A stretch of 64,000 bases of DNA from Daphnia carinata (Eukaryota > Arthropoda > Branchiopoda > Diplostraca > Daphniidae), in NCBI RefSeq assembly GCF_022539665.2, contig NC_081338.1, positions 5,393,679 through 5,457,678 on the forward strand, in the 5' to 3' direction. Below are positions 47,171 to 60,787 of this stretch, one piece after another (positions within the stretch are counted from its first letter, which is position 1; each line of letters starts with the position of its first letter). A program made the position numbers and the translations under genes. The notes beneath the pieces are model-generated. The model worked only from the letters and a program-made list of their open reading frames with translations. It had not been told where the DNA came from and did not search any database.

Positions 47171-49681
47171 TTTTTTTTAGGAGAATGACAACTGGAAAAC
47201 GTGGGACTGCATTGCGGTATTTACCTGCAGGGCCATATTAGATCGTAATTCCTGTCAATATATGATGAAAGTTACCACAACACAAAGTCGGGCATATTTT
47301 TGTTGTCGGGCTTATTTTCAAGACCAACATGTCGACGAAAAAGGTATATCACTTGAAATTCTGTAAACAATTTACAAGTTATACTAAAAGTGAAATGCTG
47401 GTTGAGGAAAATTATTCGTTTTTTTGTCAATGCAGCTGTTTTTTTTAATATATTAATATTATGATGCACTGTTTTTCACCAGCGCGCTGTACCATACTGG
47501 CGCGCCAACTTCGGTTTGGGAAAAGTCGGGCTTATTTTTTTGTCGGGGTTATTTTCAAGCCCCTAACTTTTTGAACATCGGGAGCCGTGGAGTGAAAGAA
47601 AACTGGATACCTTACCAATAGATGGCTATACCGTTTGGTGGGTCGTCTGCTGTATAAATCCAAGGTTTATTATATGTAAACTCGCAGCATAATTATTATG
47701 CTGGCATGTAATCGAAGTTTTCTAATTTTTAAGTGATGGCATTCGCGTTACATTTTAGCCAAGGCCTACTCTATAATGGGATAAATTTTTCGCGGAATAA
47801 GAATCTCCTAGAGCTATGTTTTGGAGTATCATTCTGATGGTAAAATATCTATTCAATTTTAAATAACTTTTGAATTTCCTTCTCTGTATTTGCAGTGACG
47901 TAACATTACTGATTGGTGGGGTTCTCTAGGGACAAGCCTTTTCCTTTTTCCCATCCAATCTGTGAGGCAACCTTGTTTGTGTGTTATAATTAGAACAGTA
48001 ATGCATAAAGAAGGAAATGTTCACATTTTCCTTAGTGAAGTTTTCTCTCATTGAAAAAATCGAAATATTTGGTTGAAGCTACTCTGATGATATTCAGTTG
48101 CAGTAATTGGATCTTGTTTCTCTTTTCATGAAGGGTGTTTGGTCTTTCCGGCAATGAAAGATGCCACCAAAGGTTATTGATTTTCCATCAATGGCTGCCA
48201 CTCTGCTGAAGACGTCTCCCTAAACAATTCAGTATTCAATTGATGGTTGAGAAGTCATGAGTTAATTAACTGAAACATCTTTACGTACAGAAAAGAAAAT
48301 TCCAAATGCCAAGCCCATAGAGATGGTTTACATATTGTCAATTGAAAACTGTCTGTATCGTGAAAAGGATATGGATATTTTGGTCCAGCCTCACTCGTGG
48401 TGTGTTCAAAGTGAATGGCATAGTTAAGTCATAGATTTATCTATGGTTAAGTTCACATCTTAAGTCGCCCATTTATTTTTTAGATTTAAGATTTTCGATT
48501 TCGATTTGGCAACGTCGCGGGCAAGAATTGGTCTGAAGTCCCTCCTTCGCCATTTTGGATGTAGCCTTCGTCACGGATCATCGTCTGACGTATTGTCCGG
48601 TCTTTTACTACTTAATACGCCTTCTTTTCTTGTTATTCTTTGGCCCCTAGATTCTTCACTGACCAACAAAGAAAATGCATTTTCACCTTACTTTTATTTC
48701 TTTGGGACTTGAGTTATCAGCAGTTGGTTGAAAAGAGCATCACTGGGTAAGAATGAAAATAAATAATCCTTGACATTTCAACTCTTTTGATTTTGTATAT
48801 TGGCCAATATAGGATCACAATTTTATTCTCCATTCATCTTTGGAATCCTGGGTTGCTCACTGTTTATGGAACATACTCATCTAATCAGGCCAAAAGTACG
48901 GCAAATCTATCCACATCGAACATGGAACCGATTACCGTATTGTACATAGAAATCTTTGAAGGTGGAGTATTTTGTCTATTCTACATCATTTACTAATTGT
49001 CCTTGAATTGGTTAGACTTTGGCACCTCAGTTTCTATTACCTAAATCTTAACCGTAATACATTGTGAGAATACTAATAATACTGTTTTGTTTTTCTTTTC
49101 AGATGGAATGGGTTTGATGCATTTTGGAATAATGTTCCAGAAAGCAGCATTCCAGGGGCAAGAATCTAAGTTGAAAGGCTGATCAACACATTATGTATTG
49201 TTCAACTTGTTTTCTTTGCTCCTTGGTGAATTTGAATTAAATTGTAAATTGAAAAGTTATGGAACTAAATTTCCAATTAGTTAGATGGAATTTGTGGAAG
49301 TTAGCGAAATGTCAGGACGGAGTAATACGCAAAATTTGGAGTCAAAAAGGTGTTTTCATGTGGTGAATGCTTAGAACGTCTGTTTGCACTTCCAGAAGTT
49401 TTAAGCTTGGGACTTGGCAAAGGCAGTAGATGGTGGAATTTGCATTACAAGTCAGAATCGTGTGTTGTTGCCTGTCGACCATTAAGTAACAGTTCGAGCT
49501 AGTATGTCTTAATGATTGCTTCTTAGATACCAAAAATAAATACACAAAGATATAATTGGAATTGGTTTTGTATTGTCCCACCTCCACCCACAATTCCACC
49601 ACGTTTTACATTACAAGTTATTTAATACATACATTGCACATTATACAATACAATACATACATACATACATACATAAACACT
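47171..49681. other. Gene-poor region with repeat remnants
   Basis: Holds two pairs of the motif GTCGGGCTTATTTTT (47287–47325 and 47525–47560), a likely remnant of an old element, and a TACA microsatellite at about 49655–49675. No gene could be supported; open frames such as 48506–48712 have no further evidence. Confidence 0.4.
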
Positions 49682-50025
49682 TAAGCTAACCCGTTGGCCG
49701 CCAAGCCATTACAACCCGTAGGTTGTTCTTCTACAATAGCTACCATCGCTTCAGATGGAACACGATGCAAGGGGGACTTGTCTTTCGACAAGTCCCGGGC
49801 TGACTTGATGGTGGAGACCTTTATGGGAATGCACACCCCGGGTTACTCCACCATCAAATCGACAAAGAGAATGCCCTAGGGGTGCATTGCCTAAATGCGC
49901 ACGAAGGCGCAGGCGACTGCCCTACCCCCAATAGGTGATCAACCTAGGGGTAGAACAGCGCCCCCGGTCCCTACAGCTACAAAAAAAATGGGGGCAAAAT
50001 GGGTGGCGGCCAACGGGTTAGCTTA
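49682..50025. mobile_element. 344-bp terminal-inverted-repeat element with nested hairpins
   Basis: The ends are a perfect 22-bp inverted repeat beginning TAAGCTAACCCGTTGG (49682–49703 and 50004–50025). The flanks read TTAA on the left and TTAC on the right, so a TTAA-type target duplication is possible but imperfect. Inside are several strong hairpins: GGGACTTGTC…GACAAGTCCC (about 49771–49795), GATGGTGGAG…CTCCACCATC (about 49807–49856), and CTACCCCC…CTAGGGGTAG (about 49922–49952). No ORF; non-autonomous. Confidence 0.78.
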
Positions 50026-50149
50026 CAATACACTACACGACAATACAAAACAAAAAACTATACCAAAAAAACGCGCGGCTCCATGATGACGGGGATGAGG
50101 CGAAGACAAGGGCGACCAAAGGCGATGCAGCAACGGCGATTAGCTCGAT

Positions 50150-50575
<426 letters not shown>

Positions 50576-53500
50576 GGATGACGATGAGTAGAAAATTAGG
50601 TGGGGAACAGGACTCATTTCTTTTTCATTACCAATCTGTAAAACACATAAAATTCATTAAAGAGAAAGAAATACACTAGATGACAATCAAAGTTTTCTAT
50701 TGGCAACCTGCTTGCAACAGTAATATTTAACAAACCAATTTATTATTGAACTTTTACATTGAGTAAACATTCTGAAAGTCTAGCGGAAAAGTCTAATACA
50801 GATAAGTTGTATGGGGAACTAAAAGGTGAAAAATATTACTAATTCCATTAGTCCACTTAAACGTAAATGTGCAACTACCATATATGTAAAATAATATGGG
50901 AACACCCAGCAAGCTTGAGTTTGCAAACCACCCACTACAACATTATGAGTCAATTGAAAACCTGTTGCGAGGGACTCATTTGAAACCAATGCTCCCATGG
51001 TAAAATTTACAAGTATTTAAATTTGCCGTCTGTGCCCTGGAGAGAAATTAAGTGACAAATAAAGTAAAACTGAAACTAAGGATTAAATTTCACGAGAACA
51101 TAGGAGATGAAGCACTTTTTCTTGGTTGCAATCTGAGTCCAACTTTCCTATGGTTTGTTAACGAGCAGCCATCTAACTTTTCTAACTCTTAAGCTAAAAA
51201 ATAATGTCAGCCTTAGAGTTATGGTCATTTTTAACTTACTTGATACTAAAAACGCACGAAAACAACGATGGATTACACAAAATTAACGAAGCAAAAGTTG
51301 TTGGGACGTTTAGTCCGCCATGACAGCCATAGCAGACGACAGTCTCCTGCAATCCTTACATTGAATCATAAATAAAGAAAAAACATTGAATTTTACGAGT
51401 ATCGAACTTGAGACCTTTCTGTTATCAGCATACCACTCTAACCATCTAACCTAACACGCTAGTATTAGGCGTGATAATACGCTACAGCGTAACGTAAAAT
51501 AAGAAAAGTAGTCTCTGTTAACGAACTAGTGTCATAAGTATATCAATTCGCGCGATCAACCAACAGTAGAATAACAAAACAAGCACGAAAGTAGCCACTA
51601 CACCATTTCATGTATGATCAAAATGCTTAAAATGTTTAGCATATTAATGTTCATTTTTTAGTTTTTGCGAAGTTGAAAAAAAAAATTACCGGAAGTGACC
51701 GGAAGTAGACTATATCTCCAGAAATAGTGGGCCCACAACAAAACGAATATGATTTTCGTGATCCTCGTGAAATTTAAGGTGTGTCTAACCTATTTTGACT
51801 TGTTTTTGGCGAAAAGTCCAATTTGGCCAAAATCGCGATTTTTCCTGAACTATAGTTCAGGGAAATTTGCGATTTTTGACGATTTTCGGGTATTTCCTAC
51901 TGACACATGGATTCGACCCCAAATTTTACGAGGATTACGAAAATGTGGTTCTTTTTTCATTCAGACCAATAGATAGTGCGTTATTAGGCATTTTCAAACC
52001 GGAAGTTGTAATGAAAGTTAAAATTTTTAAAATTTAAAAAATGAACTATGTTCTCTTTCACAAGTGGCAAAAGATCTGCGTAGTTTCAAACGTAAACTAT
52101 AGTAAATGAACATAACATGGGCTTTCAAAGTTCTTAAAGTTCAGTTTCCAGGTAAGACCTGTATACCACTTCAAATCACATGTGACATTTCGTTTAGGTA
52201 ATGAAGCAGTACAATATTTGCACATCGATAATAGGGGTGGGGGTAAAAACAACACAAAAAACAAAAATAACGATACCGTTCAGACGAGGGAAACTCAAAT
52301 ACACGTTGTAAAACGTATGTAAAAACAAAGAAAACAATGAGAACCACATGACAACAAAAAATAACAATAGTTCCATTTCAAACGCTAGAGGCTGATGAAT
52401 CTGCAGCGCCATTCACAACATACCATAAACTTTCAAAGATCTATATCATAGCTTTACCATAAAGCTACCCTTCATGTATTTTACCTTACTTTTCTTCTAT
52501 TCAGATTTACATCGTGGCAACAAATGAAAATATTTGCAAGTATCTGAATAACCTCCTAGGAACTCCACCTTCTAGTGGGCCTTATGTTGTTGGTTCAGCT
52601 CTGCAAGGTAATATTTCTAGGATTTGATTGTCAGCAAAAAAAGTTGGGCAATTTCAATGATTTTACTTCAAGCTTAGAGCATCTTTTTAAAGTCATATTC
52701 GATCATGCAAATAATTACTCAAAAGCATGCCAAACGAAATGTTTCATCATTTTGTTTAATAGATGTTTACTTACCATTCACCTTATTTACCCCATCATAG
52801 CCTAAATTTTTTGTTATTGTCCTGATGAAAATTACCCGGATGCGTCCTTCTGAGGGTACAGCCATTGCCCTCGCAACATGTTTACAAGAACATCGCAAGG
52901 TAAGAAATGTTAACCATAAAATTTCACAAAAAAAAAAAAAATCCAAGATACGGCTAACAAACCGCCCACCGTTTCATTCAAAGTTTAAGGTTATCCAAAA
53001 AGCTTTTGTCTTACGCCTCTGCAAAAATAAATAATGTTAGCATGCCAGAAAAAGAATCCAAACAAATGACAGCTAGAATTTCTACTACCCATACAAGTCC
53101 GTTCTCGCAATCAATCGCCAGCCAGCGCCACAATGGAACAACACAAAAGATAATTCATCACGACCAGCATCAAACCGCTTGCCACTCGAGGATTTGGTAC
53201 GCTTATCCAGCTGCACACGATCCACCTAGCACTTGCAAAACTTGGACTCAAACATTCACCAATAAAGCAATTGCCAAGGAAATACGAGGAAGATCGAAAA
53301 TCATCAGGGAACACGGCGCCTTATCTGCAGAAAAAATGGTTTCTTCACTAAGCCTTTCTTGTTGCAAGAAGAATCCTTTGTTGCCGCGTCTGCAAATTTC
53401 TAATTACTTGCGTAGCGGATGTAAGGGTTATACTCGAAGCTTCAACTATTTCCGATGTCCCAATTGCTGTTGAAGAAGCTGCTCCTATCCCAGGACGAGA

Positions 53501-55981
53501 AAAGAGGCCGCATTATGGTTACGCATAATATGAGAAATAATTTTTTTTTACGAACCAACGAACGCGGACGAAATATCGCACTTGCTGCGACTCCAATGAC
53601 ACAGTAGACATATGATTCAACGGTTTCTTCTAATCCGAATCGGAATCGCAGTTTCACTATCGATCCATGACGCAACTTTATTTTCATCGAACCTATCAAA
53701 ACCTAACTTTAGAAAGGTGTTTTTTCCATGTTGCAATCGTGTGATATCGATTGGTGAATCCGTAAATGTATTTTATTTTTCATTGTCATTTGGGCTGGCA
53801 CCTTTCATTCGTACACCTTCTAATCCGATCGTCTTCTTCTGGAAAACTAAAATACCCATGAAACGAGTGGCGTTATGACATATTTATTTGTGAAAATGTT
53901 TGTTGATTTATTATGCACTTACTCATAGCTGTCGGATGAAGGTACGAGCTCTTCTCACCTCTGTGGTGGATTTACGTTTTTCAGAATCGTTCAGTTTAAC
54001 CGGAGCGTTGCGTGCGTAAACACCTGTCACAACTAAAATTAAATTCGATTTTTAAAAAGCGTATCAAGAAATGGATTTTGTTTCTAACTCTTACGGTTTA
54101 AAAATTTCTTTCTGAATTGCATTTTCATTTAGGCGTACTTAGTCGCTGCAATAAAACTAAAACAAATCCGTGAAAACGTTCCAAAATGTCCACCATTGCG
54201 ACAACTCGTTTCAGGTAAGCGACGGTGCGATCTATCTATTTAATGGTTGTTTAAATTAATATATAAAAAGGAGACAATCAAAGATAAAAAAATAAATAGT
54301 GAAAATTGTTGAATCAACACATCCTACAAATTTCCTCATCCCAATAACAAAGTTCATTCTGCAGAAATATTACGTAAGCTTTAAATCAGAAATCTACTTG
54401 GAATTGATCAACTATACCTCTCAACGTTATATTCCAAGTATTTCGGTACACCACAAATTAAGAATCAGACCCGATTAACTTCATCCAGCTACCCGGGGAA
54501 TCACTAACCTTTTAATATTAGAATGTTAATGCAATCTAAAAAGCATCCATATCTAAATCGGAAGCTGGCTAGTAGAGGAAAAAAAAAATCTATTGTACTT
54601 TGTCATTACCCACGCATGTACCTCATAGGACTATCTGGGCTGCCCCATTGTCTGAATTAGAAAAAAGAAAAATGTTTTATACCTTATGAGAGATCAATTT
54701 GTCTATACAAATACTCGCGCCAGAGTTATCCGTATCTGCTCTCCACCGAATGCACAGGCACTGTTCATGTGCAAATATTTTAATCCACCATCACGTTGTA
54801 AAGGCTTGACTGTTCAACAGGAACAAGAATAGAGCGAACGCTTTTCAAGTTGAACAAATAGTTGTCTCGTTACAAACGCGATGTCTCGGCTGAACACACC
54901 TGTAAGAAAAAACAAACATGTCCATGTTACATTCAACAACTTGTAATAACCATCTGTATCTGCCTAAATGGTGGTGCTCCTGATAACGGCATTCTTGTGT
55001 TTCATTGCCAATTACCCTAAACAATATGCATGGGTTATTGGGAACAGTTTATCTAGCTGCTAGTATTGGTTGCATAATGACAATAAGAACACAATCCATG
55101 TCATTTGTAAATCCTGGTCACAAGTATCGGAAAAAATTACTTTTTTTTTCACTTTTTAATATATTTACCTACTTCGTTTCTGCATGTGCTTGGGATGAAT
55201 GTCCAGTAATGTCATTAACTGCTACAGCTTTTGGTAAGAAGGTTGAGACATGAGGTGGGAGGCAAAACGGTAAGTTGCTTGCACTACAATTGGGTGGAGA
55301 GTACATGATATGAGAATGACCAAAACTTGTTAAACCTGAGTCCTTTCCCAGAAGTCAATTTCAGTGGCTCTATTATGTGAAACACAAAATATCAATTTTT
55401 TAAAAACAATTTGTGGCTGAATATCTACTGCATCTACTGCTAATGAATTTGCTTGTTTGTACTAAAAAGAAAAAGTTCATCCATTTTTGGAACATTGTGG
55501 GTGGCGCAGAGAGTATTAATGGTTTTCTGAAGATGATTCCTAGCCAACGTGAAACTCCCAGTAGACAAATTCTGTAATATGCCCACTAAGGGGAGCAGAT
55601 CTTTGGCTCTGTTAGGCTGTACTATATAGATGTCTGCAGTCAAGAGGACAGCATTGAGTGCTACCTTGAAGAATAATAAAATTTTATCCATTTACAGGAA
55701 TTGTTTTTCTTCCACAGATGTCCGAATCGATAGAAATGAAAAAGACACATAAAAAGGAAAAGTATATGAAGATAAATTGAATTGGAGGTCAGTCACATGC
55801 TTCATGTCTTTTCTCTGTAGCATGGTGTTACGAACACGAAGAAATAACACAATTTTACGAAAAAAGGGGATACCTTTATTACAGTAGGCCATGGTCCGTT
55901 GCAATCGTCTGCTGAGCGTGATACAGCATTCCTTTGCTCACTCACCGTTGCATTGCAGCACAATTGGATAGCTCTCTTACA
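50576..55981. other. Long region without supported genes
   Basis: Mostly AT-rich, with short open frames. A degenerate tRNA-like sequence lies at 51390–51462. The 155-codon frame at 53006–53473 has no recognisable domain and includes in-frame splice-like signals, so it may be a relic. A stretch at about 55825–55940 begins TGTTACGAACACGAAG and may be a retroelement fragment; I could not find a partner repeat. Confidence 0.4.
51390..51462 (-). tRNA. Degenerate tRNA-like sequence (Ile-GAU-like), probably pseudogene or SINE head
   Basis: On the minus strand a TTAGATGGTTAGAG A-box-like segment, a CTGATAA anticodon-loop-like segment and a GTTCGATAC B-box lie at tRNA spacing. The acceptor and anticodon stems do not pair well, so it is not a working tRNA. 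Confidence 0.35.
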
Positions 55982-56197
55982 ATGGATCTACCACCAACGA
56001 GCAAGCTGGAAATTTTCCGGAAAAAAGCCTCGGATTTCATTATTTCAAACCATAATGCGATTTGCGTGGTAGTAGCAATTATTTGTTTGGGAACATTCAT
56101 TGGGATGATCGTCATCGGTCAAGCAAATGACAACGAGAGTCAAAAATGCCAACCACTGACCCCGGCTCCGCAAACCATTCCACGCGGTGAAACCTAA
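55982..56197 (+). CDS. Possible small single-pass membrane protein
   Basis: From the ATG at 55982 the frame encodes MDLPPTSKLEIFRKK, a polar stretch, then one clear transmembrane segment (AICVVVAIICLGTFIGMIVI) and a short polar tail ending RGET. An AATAAAAAA signal follows at about 56316. There is no splice evidence or recognised family, so this is a plausible but unproven gene of 71 residues. It may be one exon of a longer gene. Confidence 0.35.
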   Translation: MDLPPTSKLEIFRKKASDFIISNHNAICVVVAIICLGTFIGMIVIGQANDNESQKCQPLTPAPQTIPRGET

Positions 56198-57948
56198 GGA
56201 AATCTCGAAAAAGATGGCTCTGCTGTTTCCAAAATTCTCCTGGTATTAAAAAGCAGTTTATAACGAAATACATTCCGTTGGCAAAGCAAGTTTTTCTCCT
56301 TCATTCGTTTATCACCAATAAAAAATGTAACAACGAAAATTCAGATAGAAACCGAGTAATTCTTTAGTACCTTTAGACAACCAACTTGATTTCCAAGATT
56401 ATCTCATTTGAGAAAGCTCCTAGCACAAAACTATTTTCGTGTGGTGAAATCCTTCCAAAGATTCCTTAAAGAGCAAACAGCAGGAATGTATTGCGTAGTT
56501 TTGTAGTCAGTCAGGAGCCTGTGGTTCTTGAACATGGAAAACCCTAACTAAAAGACTGCTGGTAAAGCTGCAATGCCATCTTAACGATAAGCATGGAAGC
56601 CAGAAATTATCACTTACACAACTATTTCACTAAGATATATCTTACGGAACACCTCTCATCCAAGTAAAATTCAGTGAACATTTGTTGCTTTGGATACTGA
56701 TGCCAGTTTAAGCAGCTTAGAGTTGCAGTGCTTCTAATTTCTATTTCTTCTACCGGTGACCTATTTTTCTTCTAAAGTTGCATCTCATCTTATTGCGAGG
56801 TGGAACACCTAGAACGGATCATACATTAAACGGCAAACAGAGAAAGATATTGAACCTTCAGTACTTGCGATCTTGTCCTCGTTCTAAAAGTATTAGTGGC
56901 GTCCAATATCCGCTTTTCCAATTACTGCTCAGTTTCAAATTAAGACATGCCAAAGCAAAACACTCGACTTCTAAGATATTCAACAGGGATTTAAAAAAAA
57001 AATTGACACATTGTTAGTAGAATAACATACTTATCATTCTTTCAGATGAGGTTACTTTTTCAATATCTTGCTTCTAATGTAGAAGTGGGACTAAGTCTGC
57101 ACAAAATCGAATACGACTTATCCTGCCTGTGACAAAAAACCAACATCTAAAATCCTAAAGCCAAACATTAGTTAGTGAAAAAAAAATCAATAAAAAAGGA
57201 TTATACCTAAGTGCTTACAACACATTCCCAGCGATTGCAGGAAATTATCACTAACAGACAATAAAAAGCATTAATTGAGGTGTACATGGCATGCTAATTT
57301 CCCAAATGGATCTAGAATTTCCATCGTGATCACAGTAAATGCTGAGCTATAATGTTTGAACGTGGGAAGAAAGTAGATAATTTATGAAATTTACCTGTAA
57401 TCCAAGTTCTTTGGTGACTGACCCCGAAAACACCACAGCAAGCTGTAACTAATTTTGGCTGTGGTTGAACGTATCAGCGGGACACTTGATGATCATCTTG
57501 CTATGGAAGAGCTTCGATTTCGATTTTTGAAATGAGCTAGAATCAATTTAAATTGTCAGTTGATAAATTAGTTACATTGATGAATTGGCAATGCCATTTA
57601 GACCGCATTCTAATGGATGCGAACATGCGAATAGGACAACAGCAAGAGTAAAAGAGTGGAGTATGGAAGCCGTACAATCTCCAAGCTCAATGCCTCCAAC
57701 AATCAGAAGTTCCTAGAACCATAAAAGAACAGTTATAAAAGTTCTAAGAATCGGTCTCAGTTAGATTTACACAACTATTGCTCAAACCACACAGATCCAG
57801 GTAACGCCTTTCATCTTTCTCTATTTATTGTCCCAAAATTGTAATAAGGAAAGAAAAGTAAGGAAAACAAAAGGCATACCATTTTGCATCAGACGATTCA
57901 TCTTGTAAACATGTACATCGTTTCTTGCCGTAATTCAGTTACAAGAAA
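56198..57948. other. Intergenic region without recognised gene
   Basis: AT-rich; only short open frames (for example 56778–57017) without support. Confidence 0.4.
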
Positions 57949-58549
57949 TTAATCTTCAAGCGACTGCAAACAAGACGAACATCTTGTTTGGCCAGGTTGA
58001 TCAACTAACAGTTCGCAGCCTGCCGAACGATAGCGATAATCAGCAGCAGTGGAATAATTTCCATCAGCCATTCCTTGCCTCATGACTTCTGTCACATTAG
58101 GGCCTTCGTATACCTCGATCGGACGACGTCCTTTACAAACAGTAGCCGTCATGAGCTTCCCGAGCTCTGATCGCATCTGATTTTCGTCAATCCTATTGTC
58201 GGTGAAGAAAGAACCCACGTGATGTACTTGACCAACAACTTCAAAAATAAATCTGAGATCGTGGAGCACAATCATCCTCATCAGATGGGTTTTGTAAGAG
58301 CATCGAGGGTCGGCCGAGACTGCAACAATGAAAGCCCGATGGAATGGCGGCCAGATTTCCAGCTGAGGGAACTCATTTTCACGAACTTGCATTTGCTCGA
58401 AAAAGGGTAGACCTTCCGAACGCGCCATTTCAATTAAAATTCGCCATCCTGTATAAAAAAAATTCAATTTCACACAATTCAATAGTTGAGATCACATAAA
58501 TGAGAATAAATATATTACCTGATTCGGCTAGTGTGGTGTCAACAGCCAT
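57949..58549 (-). CDS. Uncharacterised RYRS/CxxC family protein, member C
   Basis: Two exons: 58519–58549 (MAVDTTLAES) and 57949–58448, 176 residues. The first coding exon is 31 nt and ends in phase 1, exactly as in member A. The body reads WRILIEMARSEGL, THLMRMIV, ATVCKGRRPIEV, then YRYRSAGCELLVD and TRCSSCLQ, so it is the same family as 29192 and 31429. It ends shortly after the CxxC, lacking the long tails of the other two, and may represent the minimal domain. It lies about 26 kb away on the opposite strand. Function unknown. Confidence 0.72.
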
Positions 58550-60787
58550 TTAGACAGAAAATAAAACGTCTAGGGGATGAATAGCAGAGGGGTAGGGAGG
58601 GAAAAGTAATTACTGCGGAGAAGCGGTACAGGTAACTCATCTACCCAGAGACACGATGACGACAAAGCAAAGTGGATTTTGGACTTGACCTTTATGGTTC
58701 TTGGAACAAAGAAAAGAAGGGTAGGCAAGAAAAATTACGTCACGTCGTTAATGGGGTGGAGCTTTCGTTTAAAAACCAAATTCGCCATCTGCGGTGAAAG
58801 AATCAAATTAAAATAAAGAAACATTTCATTTACCTAATTGCTCAAGTACAAGTACAAGTATTCGTTGTAGTTAACTTTTACATAGAGCGTCGTAGATGGT
58901 AATTCCAGAAGCAATAACCAACCGAATTAATAGCAGTGTGGAACGGCATGCCCTTTCGAGAACAGGAAATGGTACCGGTCCTTTCAGCCAAGTCAGTTTT
59001 AAGCTAAATCTCCTGGCCAATGCGAACTAAAGAGTTTAGGATTAAAACTCAAATTACATTTTTAAAATTTAGCTTTAACTCCTTCGTACTCCATTAAGTG
59101 CGAGGTAGTCCAGTGACCTCAGATCGTCCCTAGGTATACTTTCTCATGGCTGTTTTGGGGTTTTGCTTTGCCATTGACGCGGCATTATAAAAAACTGTTT
59201 GAATAGCAGCTGCTTTTCACTACTGTGAAAAAGTTTCGTTATGTCAGTAGTGCTGGCAGTAATATTGAGTAACTTACATATTTGATGGCAGTATGGTTTT
59301 TAAGGAGTGTCATACCACACTCATTTGTTGATCCACGAAAAACAATGGTTGTTTTCCTTCTTCAAAGGATTTGCTAAAATGCAATGGTCCTACATTCAGG
59401 AATAGACTGCCATCACTTCAATGAGTCAGCATATCATTTCACAAATCATAAAATAGTGAATCAAGCATCTGCAGTACCAATTGCCAAAGACGAATGTACA
59501 TTAAAGCTATGAATTAGGGAAGAAAATAATTGAGCTTTTATATCTATTATTCCAACGTCATTACCTGGAAAAAACCTCCATGTAACAGGATAGTGTTGCC
59601 AAAACCTTTTAAATGGGCTGAAATAGAATAAAAATATGCAACAAAGCTATTAATTTGAATGTTCTCAATAAACACCAACGTACAAGTGCAGTGTTTCCAT
59701 TTTTTGGCATAGAAATTGTAGCGTTTTGCTTGGCAGCCTACAGTTTAAATATCTATCATTTCTATTCTGTATGGAAAAATTCAAATAAGAAATTAGGAAG
59801 ACCTTGTCAAAACGAAGATAGAATAGTTGGTACGGAAGAAATTATCTAAATGTCTAACAGTTTTGTCTTTTGATTACCACGTGGGGAATACCAATCACGG
59901 TTACAATGGCCAAATAGTTCCTTCTTTCTGTACATTAATCTTTAGCGTTTTATAATTTATACAACACAGCTGCCTTTTCATAATCAGTAATAGAATGTAG
60001 AACTGCAATCGAAATTCACAAAATTATTATGAATTAATGTCGAAGAACAAATATTTTTAAGCCTCTAGTTAGCGACAGATGAGCCATTTTGTAAAACTTT
60101 TGTCGCGTACTAAAAAGCCTCTTCAAGATTGGTTGATTTGTTTTTTCAGCTGTAACCCCAATTGCTATTGGTAGTTGTAATCACGTGTCCAATCTGCGGA
60201 CATACTATTGGCTCCTCTACACCCAAAACAGTTTTCTTGTACCTTAAGCTACATAAGAATGAAAACTTATGTACTTAACGCAAAGAGCAAGTCTTAACGC
60301 TTGGCCAACAGAAAATAAAATGACAAAAAAATGAAATGATACGATGTAAACTTCCAACAAACCGTTGCGACTTTGTTTGTATTCATGGGACTTGGGTAAA
60401 GGGAATTCAGCTCACTGTCAAATGCCACGTAAGATGCGTGTATGTTTTGAATATTGGGGAAATAGGGGAAAACAAACAAGACCATGATGTAAACAGCAAT
60501 TAGTTGGAACTGTACTGAGAAAAAAAGAGAAAAGAATCTGAAAGGCGGAAGAAATTAAAGATTAAAAAAAAAAATGAATAGAAAGGAAACCTAATTATAA
60601 CTTGAACAAAACGTAACTGAACTTGCCAGGTTGTTCCGCGTTTTGGCTGCGTATAGACACCAAAGCGACGAGGGGAAAAATATGGCGAGAGCACTTTTTA
60701 TTTGTTGTCTTCTCTTCTGTGTTTCGTCCTTTTTTATTACTGACTTTCACTGTCGATATGGGGGGTACCATCATTGGTATTGGGCAT
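58550..60787. other. Intergenic region without recognised gene
   Basis: AT-rich DNA with short open frames only. Nothing is supported by splice sites or domains. Confidence 0.4.

Noticed and set aside
53006-53473. 155-codon plus-strand ORF
   Set aside because: No domain, no consistent composition and no splice partners; possibly chance or an old relic.
55825-55940. TGTTACGAAC… stretch as the start of an LTR
   Set aside because: No matching second LTR, primer-binding site or retroelement ORF was found in the window.
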